In this document: piece after piece, positions 17,021 through 25,107 of the stretch | Layout of the letters: each line of letters opens with the position of its first letter | Position numbering within the stretch: position 1 is the first letter of the stretch | NCBI RefSeq assembly: GCF_001028705.1 | Contig: NZ_CP011772.1 | Coordinates: 1-64,000 of the forward strand | Reading direction: 5' to 3' | Origin: Croceicoccus naphthovorans | GTDB lineage: Bacteria > Pseudomonadota > Alphaproteobacteria > Sphingomonadales > Sphingomonadaceae | Length of the DNA: 64,000 nt | The notes under the pieces: model-generated | Databases searched by the model: none | The model's input: the letters and a program-made list of their open reading frames with translations, nothing else | What the model was told of the DNA's origin: nothing | Made by a program: the position numbers and the translations under genes

Positions 17021-18283
17021 GTGAGTCGCGCCCGCAAGCAAGCTGTAGGCGAGCAGTTCGATTTGTTTCTGCCGTATATCGCCGATCTCAACTTCCGCGA
17101 TCAGCGGGAGATGATGGAGCGACCGTTCTTCAGCCTGGCAAAGTCGAAGCGCATCAAGCCAATTGACTATAACAGCCCGGATGGGAAGCTGTGGGTCCAT
17201 GTCAGCGCCAATCCTGACTATGGCATGGCCACGATTTGGGATGCGGACATCCTGATTTATTGCGCAAGCATGCTCGCCGACATGGCTAGGCGAGGGCAGA
17301 ACGACATTCCTCGCAAGCTCCATATCATGCCCTATGACTTGCTTCGGGCTATCGGGCGGCCAACGACTGGGCGAGCGTATGAGCTACTTGGCCAGGCCCT
17401 CGACAGGCTCGTATCGACGACAATCAAGACCAACATCCGCGCGGAGAATCGTCGCGAGGCAACGTTCAGCTGGCTCGATGGCTGGACGCAGCTGGTCGAC
17501 GAGCGCACTGAACGTTCCAAAGGCATGACGCTTGAGCTCTCAAACTGGTTCTATGAAGGCGTGCTCATGAAGGGCGGAGTGCTGGCAATCGACCGTGCCT
17601 ATTTCAGCATCAGTGGTGGGCGTGAGCGATGGCTTTACAAGGTGGCGCGCAAACATGCCGGCGGGGCAGGGGAGGGCGGCTTTGCCATCACCATGCCAGT
17701 ACTGTTCGAAAAGAGCGGTGCCGAAGGGGCCTACCGTCGGTTCAAGTTCGAGCTCCTGAAGCTTGCCGAGAAAAACGCGCTGCCAGGCTATGAATTGGTG
17801 GTCGAACAGTCAGCAAGAGGAGAACCACTCCTCCGGATGCTCCGTAACAACGCGAAAGGCGAAGGGTTGACGGTATCTGCCGAAGACATCGCCGACGGTC
17901 GATCCGCGTTCGAACAGCTCGCAGGCAATGCTAAAGCAGGGGAGGGCGCGACAACCGAACTGGTCGAGAAAGTTTCCTCAAGGAAACTTCCCGAGCCGGT
18001 GAAGCCTCCAAGAGATGAGGAAGAGGTTCTGGTCGACGCTCGCTCGTTGATCAAAAGCACCGTCACCGGGCTCTCCGACGCCGCCACACGTGGCTTCATG
18101 ACGGATGATACGATTGAGCTCCTCCGCCGCGAATGTCCGGGCTGGGACCTCTATAATCTTCATGCCGAGTTCGAAGCCTGGGTGAACGCTTCAGCCGAGC
18201 GAAGCCCGGTCAATTGGCAAAAAGCCTTCATAGGCTGGGTGAAGCGACATCACGAAAAACACCGGCACGAATTGCGCGGCTGA
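17021..18283 (+). CDS. repA: Replication initiator protein A (RPA family)
   Basis: A 420-residue initiator of the alphaproteobacterial RPA type: early DLNFRDQREMMERPFFSLAK, YGMATIWDADILIYCASML, a LHIMPYDLLRAIGRPTTGRA block, the TFSWLDGWTQLVDE core, then winged-helix-like KFELLKLAEKNALPGYELVV. The start is GTG at 17021, with GAGGAAA about 8 nt upstream inside the palindrome at 16997-17018. Such proteins bind iterons; five iterons lie 230 bp downstream of its stop. The C-terminal 100 residues after the internal palindrome are a linker plus the ECPGWDLYNLHAEFEAWV segment seen in this family. Confidence 0.9.
   Translation: MSRARKQAVGEQFDLFLPYIADLNFRDQREMMERPFFSLAKSKRIKPIDYNSPDGKLWVHVSANPDYGMATIWDADILIYCASMLADMARRGQNDIPRKLHIMPYDLLRAIGRPTTGRAYELLGQALDRLVSTTIKTNIRAENRREATFSWLDGWTQLVDERTERSKGMTLELSNWFYEGVLMKGGVLAIDRAYFSISGGRERWLYKVARKHAGGAGEGGFAITMPVLFEKSGAEGAYRRFKFELLKLAEKNALPGYELVVEQSARGEPLLRMLRNNAKGEGLTVSAEDIADGRSAFEQLAGNAKAGEGATTELVEKVSSRKLPEPVKPPRDEEEVLVDARSLIKSTVTGLSDAATRGFMTDDTIELLRRECPGWDLYNLHAEFEAWVNASAERSPVNWQKAFIGWVKRHHEKHRHELRG
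17970..17989. promoter_or_regulatory. Second parS-like palindrome inside repA
   Basis: Arms AAGTTTCCT and AGGAAACTT lie around a CA centre. The 20-mer matches 16998-17017 except for G to A in the centre. It lies within the repA coding sequence (EKVSSRKLP), 972 bp from the first copy. The conservation of a palindrome inside a gene suggests a bound site. Confidence 0.55.
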
Positions 18284-18804
18284 GGCCCTCGAGGCCGCCG
18301 AGCGGAGCCAACGTAGCAGTGCCGATTGCCCCGGCAAACCGGTCAAATTTCAGGTCAGCGCCAGTCCGCGTTCCCGAAGTGTCGTGTCGAGACAACCTGG
18401 CACCAAACCCGAAGTAGACCATTCAGCTCCCACGCGCCCAATTGAATCACTTTGTGACGACCTCCGGCAAAACTGATTCAAAAACTCGTGCAAGCCTGAG
18501 GCATTGCGTAGCCTTTCGACACTTCAGGAACACAAAGCAGTCTGTCAACGACACTCCGGGAACCGATAACCGACACATCAGGAACAGCACTCCCGACACA
18601 ACGGGAACGGATTGTCGATACAACAGGAACGGCTCGATGTGCCCGACTCGTGGATTTCCGGGCCAAACGCGCCAATTCTGGGCCATCTAACTTTCTAACA
18701 ATACCATTTAACCCCTCTAACCCATAGGAGAAGTTCAATTTCATTGAATTGATCAGGGGAAGGGCGGGATCGGCTAGGACGTAATCACGAAGCATATAAA
18801 CTGC
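18284..18804. other. Probable replication origin (oriV): non-coding iteron and AT-rich region
   Basis: 521 bp without a credible gene. It holds five direct repeats (18517-18630, listed separately), then an AT-rich stretch (about 18685-18745) rich in CTAAC and TTTAAC words and containing a short inverted repeat around CAATTTCATTGAATTG (18736-18751). Iterons beside an AT-rich stretch, just downstream of the initiator gene, are the standard iteron-origin layout. No clear DnaA box was found by eye. Confidence 0.7.
18517..18630 (+). repeat. Five 15-bp iterons, consensus CGAYACWHCRGGAAC
   Basis: Copies start at 18517, 18549, 18571, 18594 and 18616: CGACACTTCAGGAAC, CGACACTCCGGGAAC, CGACACATCAGGAAC, CGACACAACGGGAAC and CGATACAACAGGAAC. 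Start-to-start spacings are 32, 22, 23 and 22 bp, close to whole helical turns, so the sites face the same side of the DNA. They are presumed RepA-binding sites. Confidence 0.85.
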
Positions 18805-19968
18805 CTACCGCGTGCGCTCGAGCAGCCTGTCAATCTCATCCATTGCCGCATCGAACTCGGCAAGCAGCGGGGAGGGCAGGGCGCCCGACCGCTCGCTGCT
18901 CATCTGGATAGCTCTCTCATGTTCGCCAGTGGCTACCAGCAGGACCTTGCCCCTGACCGTCTCGACCCGGGCCATCCCCGCATCGACCAGCGCATCGCGA
19001 ACGGCATAGGTGCCTCGCCGTGTAATCCCGAATGCCACGCCCATCTGTTCGAGCCCGAGCGGAGCAAACCCCGCAAGTAGCATCCAGACCTGCGGAGCAC
19101 GCGCCGACGAACGCAAATGGCCAAGACTGTGGTGCATGCGCATCGCCTGCCTGCGCGCAGTTTCGGCCAGCTCGATCAGCCCCTGAACACTTGCTGCCAG
19201 CCTCTCGGCCATGACGATCCGCCGCGAGCAGGGCCCCAGCACCGGCCTGAGTGCTTCGGCGGTCACCGCACCGGGGCAGGGGAGGGGGACCCGCCAGGCG
19301 CCACAGGAGGCCAGCAGGCGGCCCTGGAGCGCATCGAGGGCCCACAGTGGCGTGCGAATGCCTGCGCGCTCGATCGCGACGTCACGGCCCAGCAGTGGGA
19401 GCACAGCGGCACCGCGTTCAATGGGCGCGAACAGCGCCGATTGCCGCAGGCGCCGGTTAAGCTGTTCGAGCGCCGCGAACGGCAAGGACGAGGCAGAGAC
19501 AAAGGGGAGGGGGCCTTCCCCGATCAGCCCGCGTGCAGCCTCAAGCGCCTTGGTGGGAAGCCCTACAGCGCTGTTATCGCTGCCATCGGCAGTGAACCTC
19601 GCGGCGGCCGATATAGTTCGGGCTGCCGCGCTCAGCAGCTCCCAGGGATGATGGCCCAGTTCGGTAAGCAGGGCGCGGACGATGGTGTGCGCGGGGCAGG
19701 GGGTGAGGGGGGTCTCCAGCGGGGCACGCTCGAGTCCAGCGAACCAGTGATCGAAGCGCATTTCGGCATCGGTGAACCCCGATTGCAGCAGCGCGGCGAT
19801 CAGCGTCCGGCGTAGCAAGTGCATGCAAAACAGAGTCTTTTCGTCATCGGAGAGGCCCGCGACCAGTCCGTCTAGCCGTCCCAGAACAAGCGCGCAGGAC
19901 GCCTCGGTGAGGGCTGCGTCCTCAGCCGGAGCGTCGTCATCAAGGGTAAATGCGGTGAGCGGCTCCAT
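18805..19968 (-). CDS. Hypothetical DNA-binding-like protein downstream of oriV
   Basis: A protein of about 387 residues, read from ATG 19968 (MEPLTAFTLDDDAPAEDAAL). An upstream GTG at 20043 would lie inside the dif-like site and is less likely. It is mostly helical, with an Ala/Leu-rich middle. The C-terminal region APLGLEQMGVAFGITRRGTY then AVRDALVDAGMARVETVRGK resembles a winged HTH, as in the DUF1612/HTH plasmid proteins, though I am not certain of the family. It is divergent from the recombinase at 20092 with the inverted repeat 20027-20054 between them. Possible roles are copy control or recombination accessory factor. It contains seven GGGNAGGG sites on the non-coding strand. Confidence 0.6.
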   Translation of the reverse strand: MEPLTAFTLDDDAPAEDAALTEASCALVLGRLDGLVAGLSDDEKTLFCMHLLRRTLIAALLQSGFTDAEMRFDHWFAGLERAPLETPLTPCPAHTIVRALLTELGHHPWELLSAAARTISAAARFTADGSDNSAVGLPTKALEAARGLIGEGPLPFVSASSLPFAALEQLNRRLRQSALFAPIERGAAVLPLLGRDVAIERAGIRTPLWALDALQGRLLASCGAWRVPLPCPGAVTAEALRPVLGPCSRRIVMAERLAASVQGLIELAETARRQAMRMHHSLGHLRSSARAPQVWMLLAGFAPLGLEQMGVAFGITRRGTYAVRDALVDAGMARVETVRGKVLLVATGEHERAIQMSSERSGALPSPLLAEFDAAMDEIDRLLERTR

Positions 19969-20026
19969 GCCCAATGTGTAGTGAAACGCAGAACACTGCA
20001 CAAGTGCCCGGACGTACTGCGAATGG

Positions 20027-20054
20027 ACATGTGATAATTGCACTTATCACATGT
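20027..20054. promoter_or_regulatory. dif-like site 1 (11-6-11 inverted repeat) upstream of the recombinase
   Basis: Arm ACATGTGATAA (20027-20037), spacer TTGCAC, then the perfect inverted arm TTATCACATGT (20044-20054). XerC/XerD core sites have the same 11-6-11 architecture with inner TAA/TTA ends. It lies 37 bp before the recombinase ATG. It could also serve as an operator for the divergent genes. Confidence 0.6.
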
Positions 20055-20091
20055 TGCAAATCTATAAGATCGGGGGCAGAATCGCCTTCTG

Positions 20092-21300
20092 ATGGCCCCG
20101 GAAACCGCCCTCGATGACGATCGCCCTGACAGGGGTGAAGCGCTGTCGCTGTCGCGCGATCTGGCGCTAGTGGCGCATGGGCCGGGTGCCGGGCCCAGCC
20201 CGGAACTGCTGGCCGCCTATGTCCGTGCCGCCGCGCCCAACACGTTGCGGGCGTTTCGATCAGATGTGCTGGCGTTTGACGCATGGTGCCGGAGCAGGGG
20301 GGAGAAGTCTATACCGGCCTCGCCGCAGATCGTCGCCGACTGGCTCTCGACGAGGGCAAGCGGAGGAGCGGCACCTGCCTCGCTGTCGCGCTACAAGGCT
20401 TCGATCGCGCGGCTGCATCGGCTGTGCGGTTTGGCCGATCCGACCGGTGACGAACTGGTGCGGCTGACGCTCGCTGCCTATAGGCGTGAGAAGGGGGTCG
20501 CGCAAAAGCAGGCGCGCGCCTTGCGGTTCCGGGGCGCGGTGAAGGATCCATTGTCCGATACCCCGCGCGGGATCAACGTGCGCGCGGTGCTGGCTTCACT
20601 CGGCGACGGCCTCACCGATCTGCGCGACAAGGCACTGCTCAGCCTCGCCTACGATACCGGGCTGCGTGCCAGCGAGCTGGTCGCCGTGCAGGTGGAGGAC
20701 ATTGGCGAGGCGATCGACGCCGATGCGCGACTGCTGGCAATTCCGCGCTCGAAGGGCGACCAGGAAGGCGAGGGAGCCACCGCCTATCTCTCTCCGCGCA
20801 CCGTACGTGCGCTTGAGGCCTGGCTCAAAGCTGCCGTAATTGGCGAGGGGCCGGTATTCCGCCGCGTGGTCGTGCGGCGCTATGCCGCCCGCCAAGCGCG
20901 GAAGGCCCGCAATGGTAAGGAGCGGGGATGGAATGCGCGCTGGGTGCCCGAACGGTTTGCGGCAAAGGACGCAGAGCCGGTGCGGATCGAATCCGATGTA
21001 GGGGAGGGGGCCTTGCACCCCGGTTCGATCACGCCGCTGATTCGCTCGATGTTGCGCCGTGCGTTCGATGTGGGCGCGTTTGGAGATCTCGATGCGGCGA
21101 CGTTTGAGAAGCAGGTGCGCGAGATCAGTGCGCACTCGACGCGGGTCGGTGTCAACCAGGACTACTTTGCTGCCGGCGAAGACCTTGCCGGGATCATGGA
21201 TGCACTGCGATGGAAATCGCCAAGGATGCCGCTCCAGTACAACCGTAACCTCGCGGCTGAACAGGGCGCGGCAGGGAGGCTCTTGGGGAAACTACGTTAG
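20092..21300 (+). CDS. Tyrosine recombinase (Xer-like)
   Basis: A 402-residue protein. An N-terminal SAM-like core-binding domain (SPELLAAYVRAAAPNTLRAF, about 40-130) precedes the catalytic domain. Box I is TGLRASEL near residue 190, box II HSTR at about 347-350, a Trp in place of the second His (RWKS near 373), and the nucleophile Tyr383 in LQYNRNL. All four classes of catalytic residue are present, so it should be active. It lies between the origin and a decayed second recombinase, with an 11-6-11 inverted repeat on each side. A role in plasmid multimer resolution is more likely than phage-type integration, but this is inferred from context. Confidence 0.85.
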   Translation: MAPETALDDDRPDRGEALSLSRDLALVAHGPGAGPSPELLAAYVRAAAPNTLRAFRSDVLAFDAWCRSRGEKSIPASPQIVADWLSTRASGGAAPASLSRYKASIARLHRLCGLADPTGDELVRLTLAAYRREKGVAQKQARALRFRGAVKDPLSDTPRGINVRAVLASLGDGLTDLRDKALLSLAYDTGLRASELVAVQVEDIGEAIDADARLLAIPRSKGDQEGEGATAYLSPRTVRALEAWLKAAVIGEGPVFRRVVVRRYAARQARKARNGKERGWNARWVPERFAAKDAEPVRIESDVGEGALHPGSITPLIRSMLRRAFDVGAFGDLDAATFEKQVREISAHSTRVGVNQDYFAAGEDLAGIMDALRWKSPRMPLQYNRNLAAEQGAAGRLLGKLR

Positions 21301-21317
21301 CTTAGAGGCCAGTTTAA

Positions 21318-21345
21318 ACTATCGATAATGCACTTTATCGATAGT
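21318..21345. promoter_or_regulatory. dif-like site 2 (11-6-11 inverted repeat)
   Basis: Arm ACTATCGATAA (21318-21328), spacer TGCACT, then the perfect inverted arm TTATCGATAGT (21335-21345). It shares GATAA-N6-TTATC and a near-identical spacer with the site at 20027. It lies 18 bp after the intact recombinase and 33 bp before the decayed one. A hairpin terminator is the alternative, but there is no T-tract. Confidence 0.55.
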
Positions 21346-21378
21346 GACATTGCCAACTAGCGCGCCTAGCATATCCGC

Positions 21379-22506
21379 ATGGCTGCAATCTTACCCTCGG
21401 TCTCCTCCGCTGCAAACGCTTCGGCACGGGTGGGCGAGATTGTGGTCGTCCGCGGCGCCGGTGAGGCTCCACTGCCGCGAAGGCATCGCGGACGGGCTAC
21501 CGTCGCCAGCTAACCGACTTGCTCGCGGCACTCGTGGGTCAGGGAGCGACGATCGGTCGCCACGCCTTCCGCAGCAGTCTCGAGGCGCGCGCTCCGACGA
21601 GCGTCAACGCGCTCGCCAATGATCTCGCCAGTCTTGCCGTGGTGCACGGCCTGCTTGCGAGCCGAGCCCAACGCGGGGACCGATCGTGCGCGATGCGATG
21701 CGCGGTTTCCGGTGCCGGGTCGATGAGGCCCAGCGCTAGGCGGGACCGTTGCGGTTTGGCGCGGGCATCGGCGTCGGCCCCGCCAAAGGGTTCACCTTGG
21801 GCACGCTACTGCAGGCCTGTCCGGAAACGGTGCCGGGCCTGCGTGATGCGGCGCTGCTCAGCCTTGCCTATTACACGAGACTGCGGGTTTGCGAGCTGGA
21901 GCGGGTCGCATGCGAATCGAAAGCGATGGTTCGGCCGTGCTCACCGGACGGCGTTCGAAGACCGATCAGGAAGGGCAGGGGGCCTATGCCTGGCTTTCGC
22001 CCGACATCATGCGTCGGCTTGCGGCCTGGCGTGAAGCAAGCGGAATTCTTGACGGGCCGCTGTTTCGGCGTATCGGTCTGGTCCGCACCAAAGCGCGCGC
22101 CGCTGCGCCAACCGCAGCGCTGCCGCCTCCCCCGGAATTTCAGTGGCGGGTACCTGCCGGGGCGAAAGTGTCCACGGAATCGAAATCCGTCCTCGGCTCG
22201 ACGACTTATGTCATCGGCGAGGAGCCGCTGACGCCGGCGGCGGTGCGACTGATCACCAAGTGCACGGCCATGCGTGCGGTGGAGAATCATCTGGTCCATC
22301 TCTTCGGCAAGGAACTCGATGCCGCGCTCAGCACCCTTTCGCTTAGGGTCGGGCTCACGAAAGATCTGTTCGCGAGTGGTGAAGATGCGGGCCCGACCGC
22401 TCAAGCACAGCGGTAGACGCCGACGTCTACCGCGCTGCGTTACGGCCGCAAGCTTGCACCGGCTTCCACTGCGACCGCGCGGATGCTGCGGGAGGTGAGG
22501 GGGTAA
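21379..22506 (+). pseudogene. Decayed second tyrosine recombinase
   Basis: Fragments in several frames align in order with the intact recombinase upstream: LRDAALLSLAYYTRLRVCEL (box I region), RSKTDQEGQGAYAWLSPDIM, EEPLTPAAVRLITKCTAM, LSLRVGLTKDLFASGEDAG (box II region, with the HSTR motif lost), then TALRYGRKLAPASTATARML and a TAA at about 22506. Stops and frame changes interrupt it at about 21510, 21740 and 22416. It is not functional. A second recombinase with its own upstream dif-like site suggests that there was once a XerC/XerD-like pair or a tandem duplication. Confidence 0.65.
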
Positions 22507-22608
22507 CGGCCACCATTCGGGTCGGGACTGCCCGAGTGATGGGTGCAATTCGCTGCCATCAATTATGGCAGAGCGACCGTCCAAGTGCCTACAGCAATGA
22601 CCTAGGGA

Positions 22609-23652
22609 TGTTTGATCCCAGACTTTGATGGTGCATTATTCAGTGTCAGCTGGAAGGAAGCACTATGGGCCAGGTTCTCCATGGGAGCGCCACAACGACT
22701 AAGGCAGTCCGTCGAGCGATACAGCATAGTCAAGCGAGCTTGAGGACGCTGGCCAAGCGCTACGGGATCAACCAGAAGACCGTCGCCAAGTGGAAGAAGC
22801 GGACCGCGACCGCCGATCTACCGACCGGCCCGAAGGTCGCGAGATCGACCGTGCTGTCGGTCGAGGAGGAAGCGGTGATCGTGGCCTTTCGCCGGCACAC
22901 GCTGCTTCCGCTGGACGACTGCCTCTATGCCTTGCAGGCCAGCATTTCGCATCTGACGCGCTCTTCACTGCATCGCTGTCTCCAACGCCACGGCATCTCT
23001 CAGTTGCCGAAGATCGAGGGCGACGCGCCCAATAAGCGCAAGTTCAAGAGCTACCCGCTCGGCTACTTCCACATCGACATTGCCGAAGTCCGTACCGAGG
23101 AGGGGCGTCTATACCTGCTTGTGGCCATTGATCGCACTACCAAGTTCGCCTTTGTCGAGTTGCACCAAAAGGCCACCCGTCGGATCGCCGCTGACTTCCT
23201 GCGTCACCTCGCCGCCGCGGTGCCCTATAAAATCCACACCGTGCTCACCGACAATGGGACGCACTTCACCGACCCCACGGGCGATGGCTGGACGCCCGGC
23301 GATATCAAGAAGATGCAGGCAGAGAACCAGCGCTTCCTCTGCCATGCGTTCGAGTTCGCCTGCGCCGAGCTGGACGTAGACCATCGGCTGACAAAGCCTC
23401 GGCATCCCTGGACCAACGGTCAGGTCGAGAGAATGAACCGGACGATCAAGGACGCGACGGTCAAACGCTACCACTACGACAGCCACGACCAACTCCGGCA
23501 ACACCTCGCCGACTTCATTGCCGCCTACAACTTCGGTCGACGTCTCAAGACCCTGAAGGGCCTCACACCATACGAAGCCATCTGCAAAGCGTGGCTCCGA
23601 GAACCACACCGATTTACGTCAGATCCGACCCATCAAATCCCGAGACCAAACA
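22609..23652 (+). mobile_element. IS481-family insertion sequence
   Basis: One transposase gene lies between imperfect terminal inverted repeats: left TGTTTGATCCCAGACTTTGA (from 22609), and right, inverted, TGTTTGGTCTCGGGATTTGA (ending 23652). The TGT...ACA ends are usual for IS481. No obvious target duplication is seen. The transposase stop lies just past the right repeat. It separates the recombinase remnant from the cargo. Confidence 0.75.
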
Positions 23653-23657
23653 TCTAA
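22665..23657 (+). CDS. IS481 family transposase
   Basis: A 330-residue DDE transposase. The N-terminal HTH covers SLRTLAKRYGINQKTVAKWK. The rve core has the first Asp in FHIDIAEV (near residue 137), the second in VLTDNGTHF (near 193) and Glu in NGQVERMNRTIK (near 255). The length matches the family and the frame is intact, so the element may still be mobile. The last codons and stop extend over the right terminal repeat. Confidence 0.9.
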   Translation: MGQVLHGSATTTKAVRRAIQHSQASLRTLAKRYGINQKTVAKWKKRTATADLPTGPKVARSTVLSVEEEAVIVAFRRHTLLPLDDCLYALQASISHLTRSSLHRCLQRHGISQLPKIEGDAPNKRKFKSYPLGYFHIDIAEVRTEEGRLYLLVAIDRTTKFAFVELHQKATRRIAADFLRHLAAAVPYKIHTVLTDNGTHFTDPTGDGWTPGDIKKMQAENQRFLCHAFEFACAELDVDHRLTKPRHPWTNGQVERMNRTIKDATVKRYHYDSHDQLRQHLADFIAAYNFGRRLKTLKGLTPYEAICKAWLREPHRFTSDPTHQIPRPNI

Positions 23658-24066
23658 ACTTTGGCAGCCGACAGCAGGGGAGCGGAAGCCGTATTTCGTA
23701 TCGGTTCGCTCACCACCAGCTATGTTCATTTCTGCTTCCTGTCCGCACCCGTTACCGTCGCGCGGATCTTCACCGACAAGGTTTGAGCGAACAGGTCGCA
23801 CTATGGCGCGGGGGCAGTGTTTGGCCCGCCGCCGCGCCTGATCTTAACACCTAGCAAAATGGCGACGAAGCGGATGTTGTCTCGTTCCGCGCGGTGGTAT
23901 TGCGCTGAATATCGTGGCCAGATTCTGGCCAATAACTGCCGTCCGGTATATTTGAGCATGACTCCGACATCGAACAAGTCGTAGCTGGTGCCAACGCAAT
24001 CGCAATTACGGTGACCTATGCCGAGGCGAGGCTTTGAATGAGCATCTAGGCGGCCTAAGAACGGCG
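23658..24066. other. Non-coding gap between IS481 and the LysR gene
   Basis: 409 bp with no frame I can support as a gene and no strong repeat. It is probably remnant sequence at the edge of the cargo region. The LysR gene ends at its right side. Confidence 0.5.
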
Positions 24067-24993
24067 CTAACCCGTACCATGCCGATAAGGCTGGCAATCA
24101 CCGGCGAGATGATCGATCAACGCGCGGACAGACGGCAGCATGCCCCGGCGCGGCGGGAAGATGGCATTGACCGTAATATTGGGGGACTTCCATCCGGAAA
24201 GAAGTTCGATCAGTCGCCCTTGGGCAATGTCGTCAGTGGCCATCAGATTGGGCATCTGAACTATGCCGATGCCTGCAAGAGCCGCCGCGCGGATGGCGGG
24301 CAGGTCATCGCTGACCAGACGTGGTGTGAAGGGAATGTCCACGGTCGCGCCAGTTTCGTCGAGCAATGTCCATGCATGAGGGGCGCCATTGGCCTCCAAG
24401 ACTGGCTGGCCTACGGCAATACCGGGGTAGCGGGACAGGTCGACCGGATTTTCAGGTAATCCCGCTGTCTTGAGCAGCTCTGGCGAGGCAACAAGGCACT
24501 GGCTGACTTCACCCAACTTGCGCATCACGAGGCTGGCACTGTCCACCTTAACCTCGCCGGTGCGGATGACGAGATCGAAGCCCTCACCGATCAGATCCAC
24601 TGGTCGGTTGTATGCTTTCAATTCTATCTCGACCCTGGGAAATGCCGCCATGAACTCGGCAATTGCCATACCCATGCGATAGGTCAGCAACCCCGGCGGG
24701 CAGGTAACGCGGATCAGGCCGGCGGGTTCCGCCTGCACCGAATCGATCGCCTGCTGCGCGGTTTCGGCCTCTACCAGCATGGCAAGGCAATGCTGATAAT
24801 AGGTATGCCCGATATCGGTAATAACGAACTTACGTGTAGAGCGCTGGATCAGCCGCACGCCAAGCCGTTGCTCCAGCCCGGCAATGCGACGGCTGAGTTT
24901 GGACTTCTGCATGCCCAGTGCGCGTGCGGCGGGCGCGAAGCCGCCATGGTCCACGACTTTCACGAAATAGGCGAGATCGTTGAGATCGAACAT
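24067..24993 (-). CDS. LysR family transcriptional regulator
   Basis: A 308-residue LTTR read from ATG 24993 (MFDLNDLAYFVKVVDHGGFA). The winged HTH is at about 17-36 (FAPAARALGMQKSKLSRRI), followed by the LysR effector-binding domain (LIRVTCPPGLLTYRMGMA, FDLVIRTGEVKVDS, and so on). It is divergent from the pirin gene with 114 bp between, the usual arrangement in which an LTTR controls the adjacent operon. The inducer is unknown. The redox character of the operon suggests a quinone or electrophile signal. Confidence 0.9.
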   Translation of the reverse strand: MFDLNDLAYFVKVVDHGGFAPAARALGMQKSKLSRRIAGLEQRLGVRLIQRSTRKFVITDIGHTYYQHCLAMLVEAETAQQAIDSVQAEPAGLIRVTCPPGLLTYRMGMAIAEFMAAFPRVEIELKAYNRPVDLIGEGFDLVIRTGEVKVDSASLVMRKLGEVSQCLVASPELLKTAGLPENPVDLSRYPGIAVGQPVLEANGAPHAWTLLDETGATVDIPFTPRLVSDDLPAIRAAALAGIGIVQMPNLMATDDIAQGRLIELLSGWKSPNITVNAIFPPRRGMLPSVRALIDHLAGDCQPYRHGTG

Positions 24994-25107
24994 CGTCCTG
25001 TTTATGAGACAGTCATTCCTGTTTGGCAATCTACCTATAAAACTGTCCTGTCCATATAACTCTCCATGACAGCAACGGCGTGAGTCGCTTGCGAATGGAG
25101 ACAGGCA
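24994..25107. promoter_or_regulatory. Divergent LysR/pirin promoter region
   Basis: A 114-bp intergenic region with CTGT/ACAG words: CTGTTTATGAGACAG (24998-25012) is an imperfect inverted repeat next to the LysR start, and ACTGTCCTGTC follows at 25042-25052. TATAAAACTGTCC (25036-25048) may contain a -10 element for the pirin operon. These are plausible LTTR boxes, not proven. Confidence 0.4.

Larger units (their letters stand above)
17664..21980 (+). repeat. Twelve GGGNAGGG octamers, all on the plus strand
   Basis: Starts at 17664, 17669, 17939, 18757, 18869, 18874, 19274, 19279, 19504, 19694, 21001 and 21973. No CCCTNCCC was found on the plus strand over 17-22 kb. Those at 18869-19694 lie in a minus-strand gene, so coding direction is not the cause. 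Together with the left-hand set, the polarity flips between 16719 and 17664. Confidence 0.7.
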
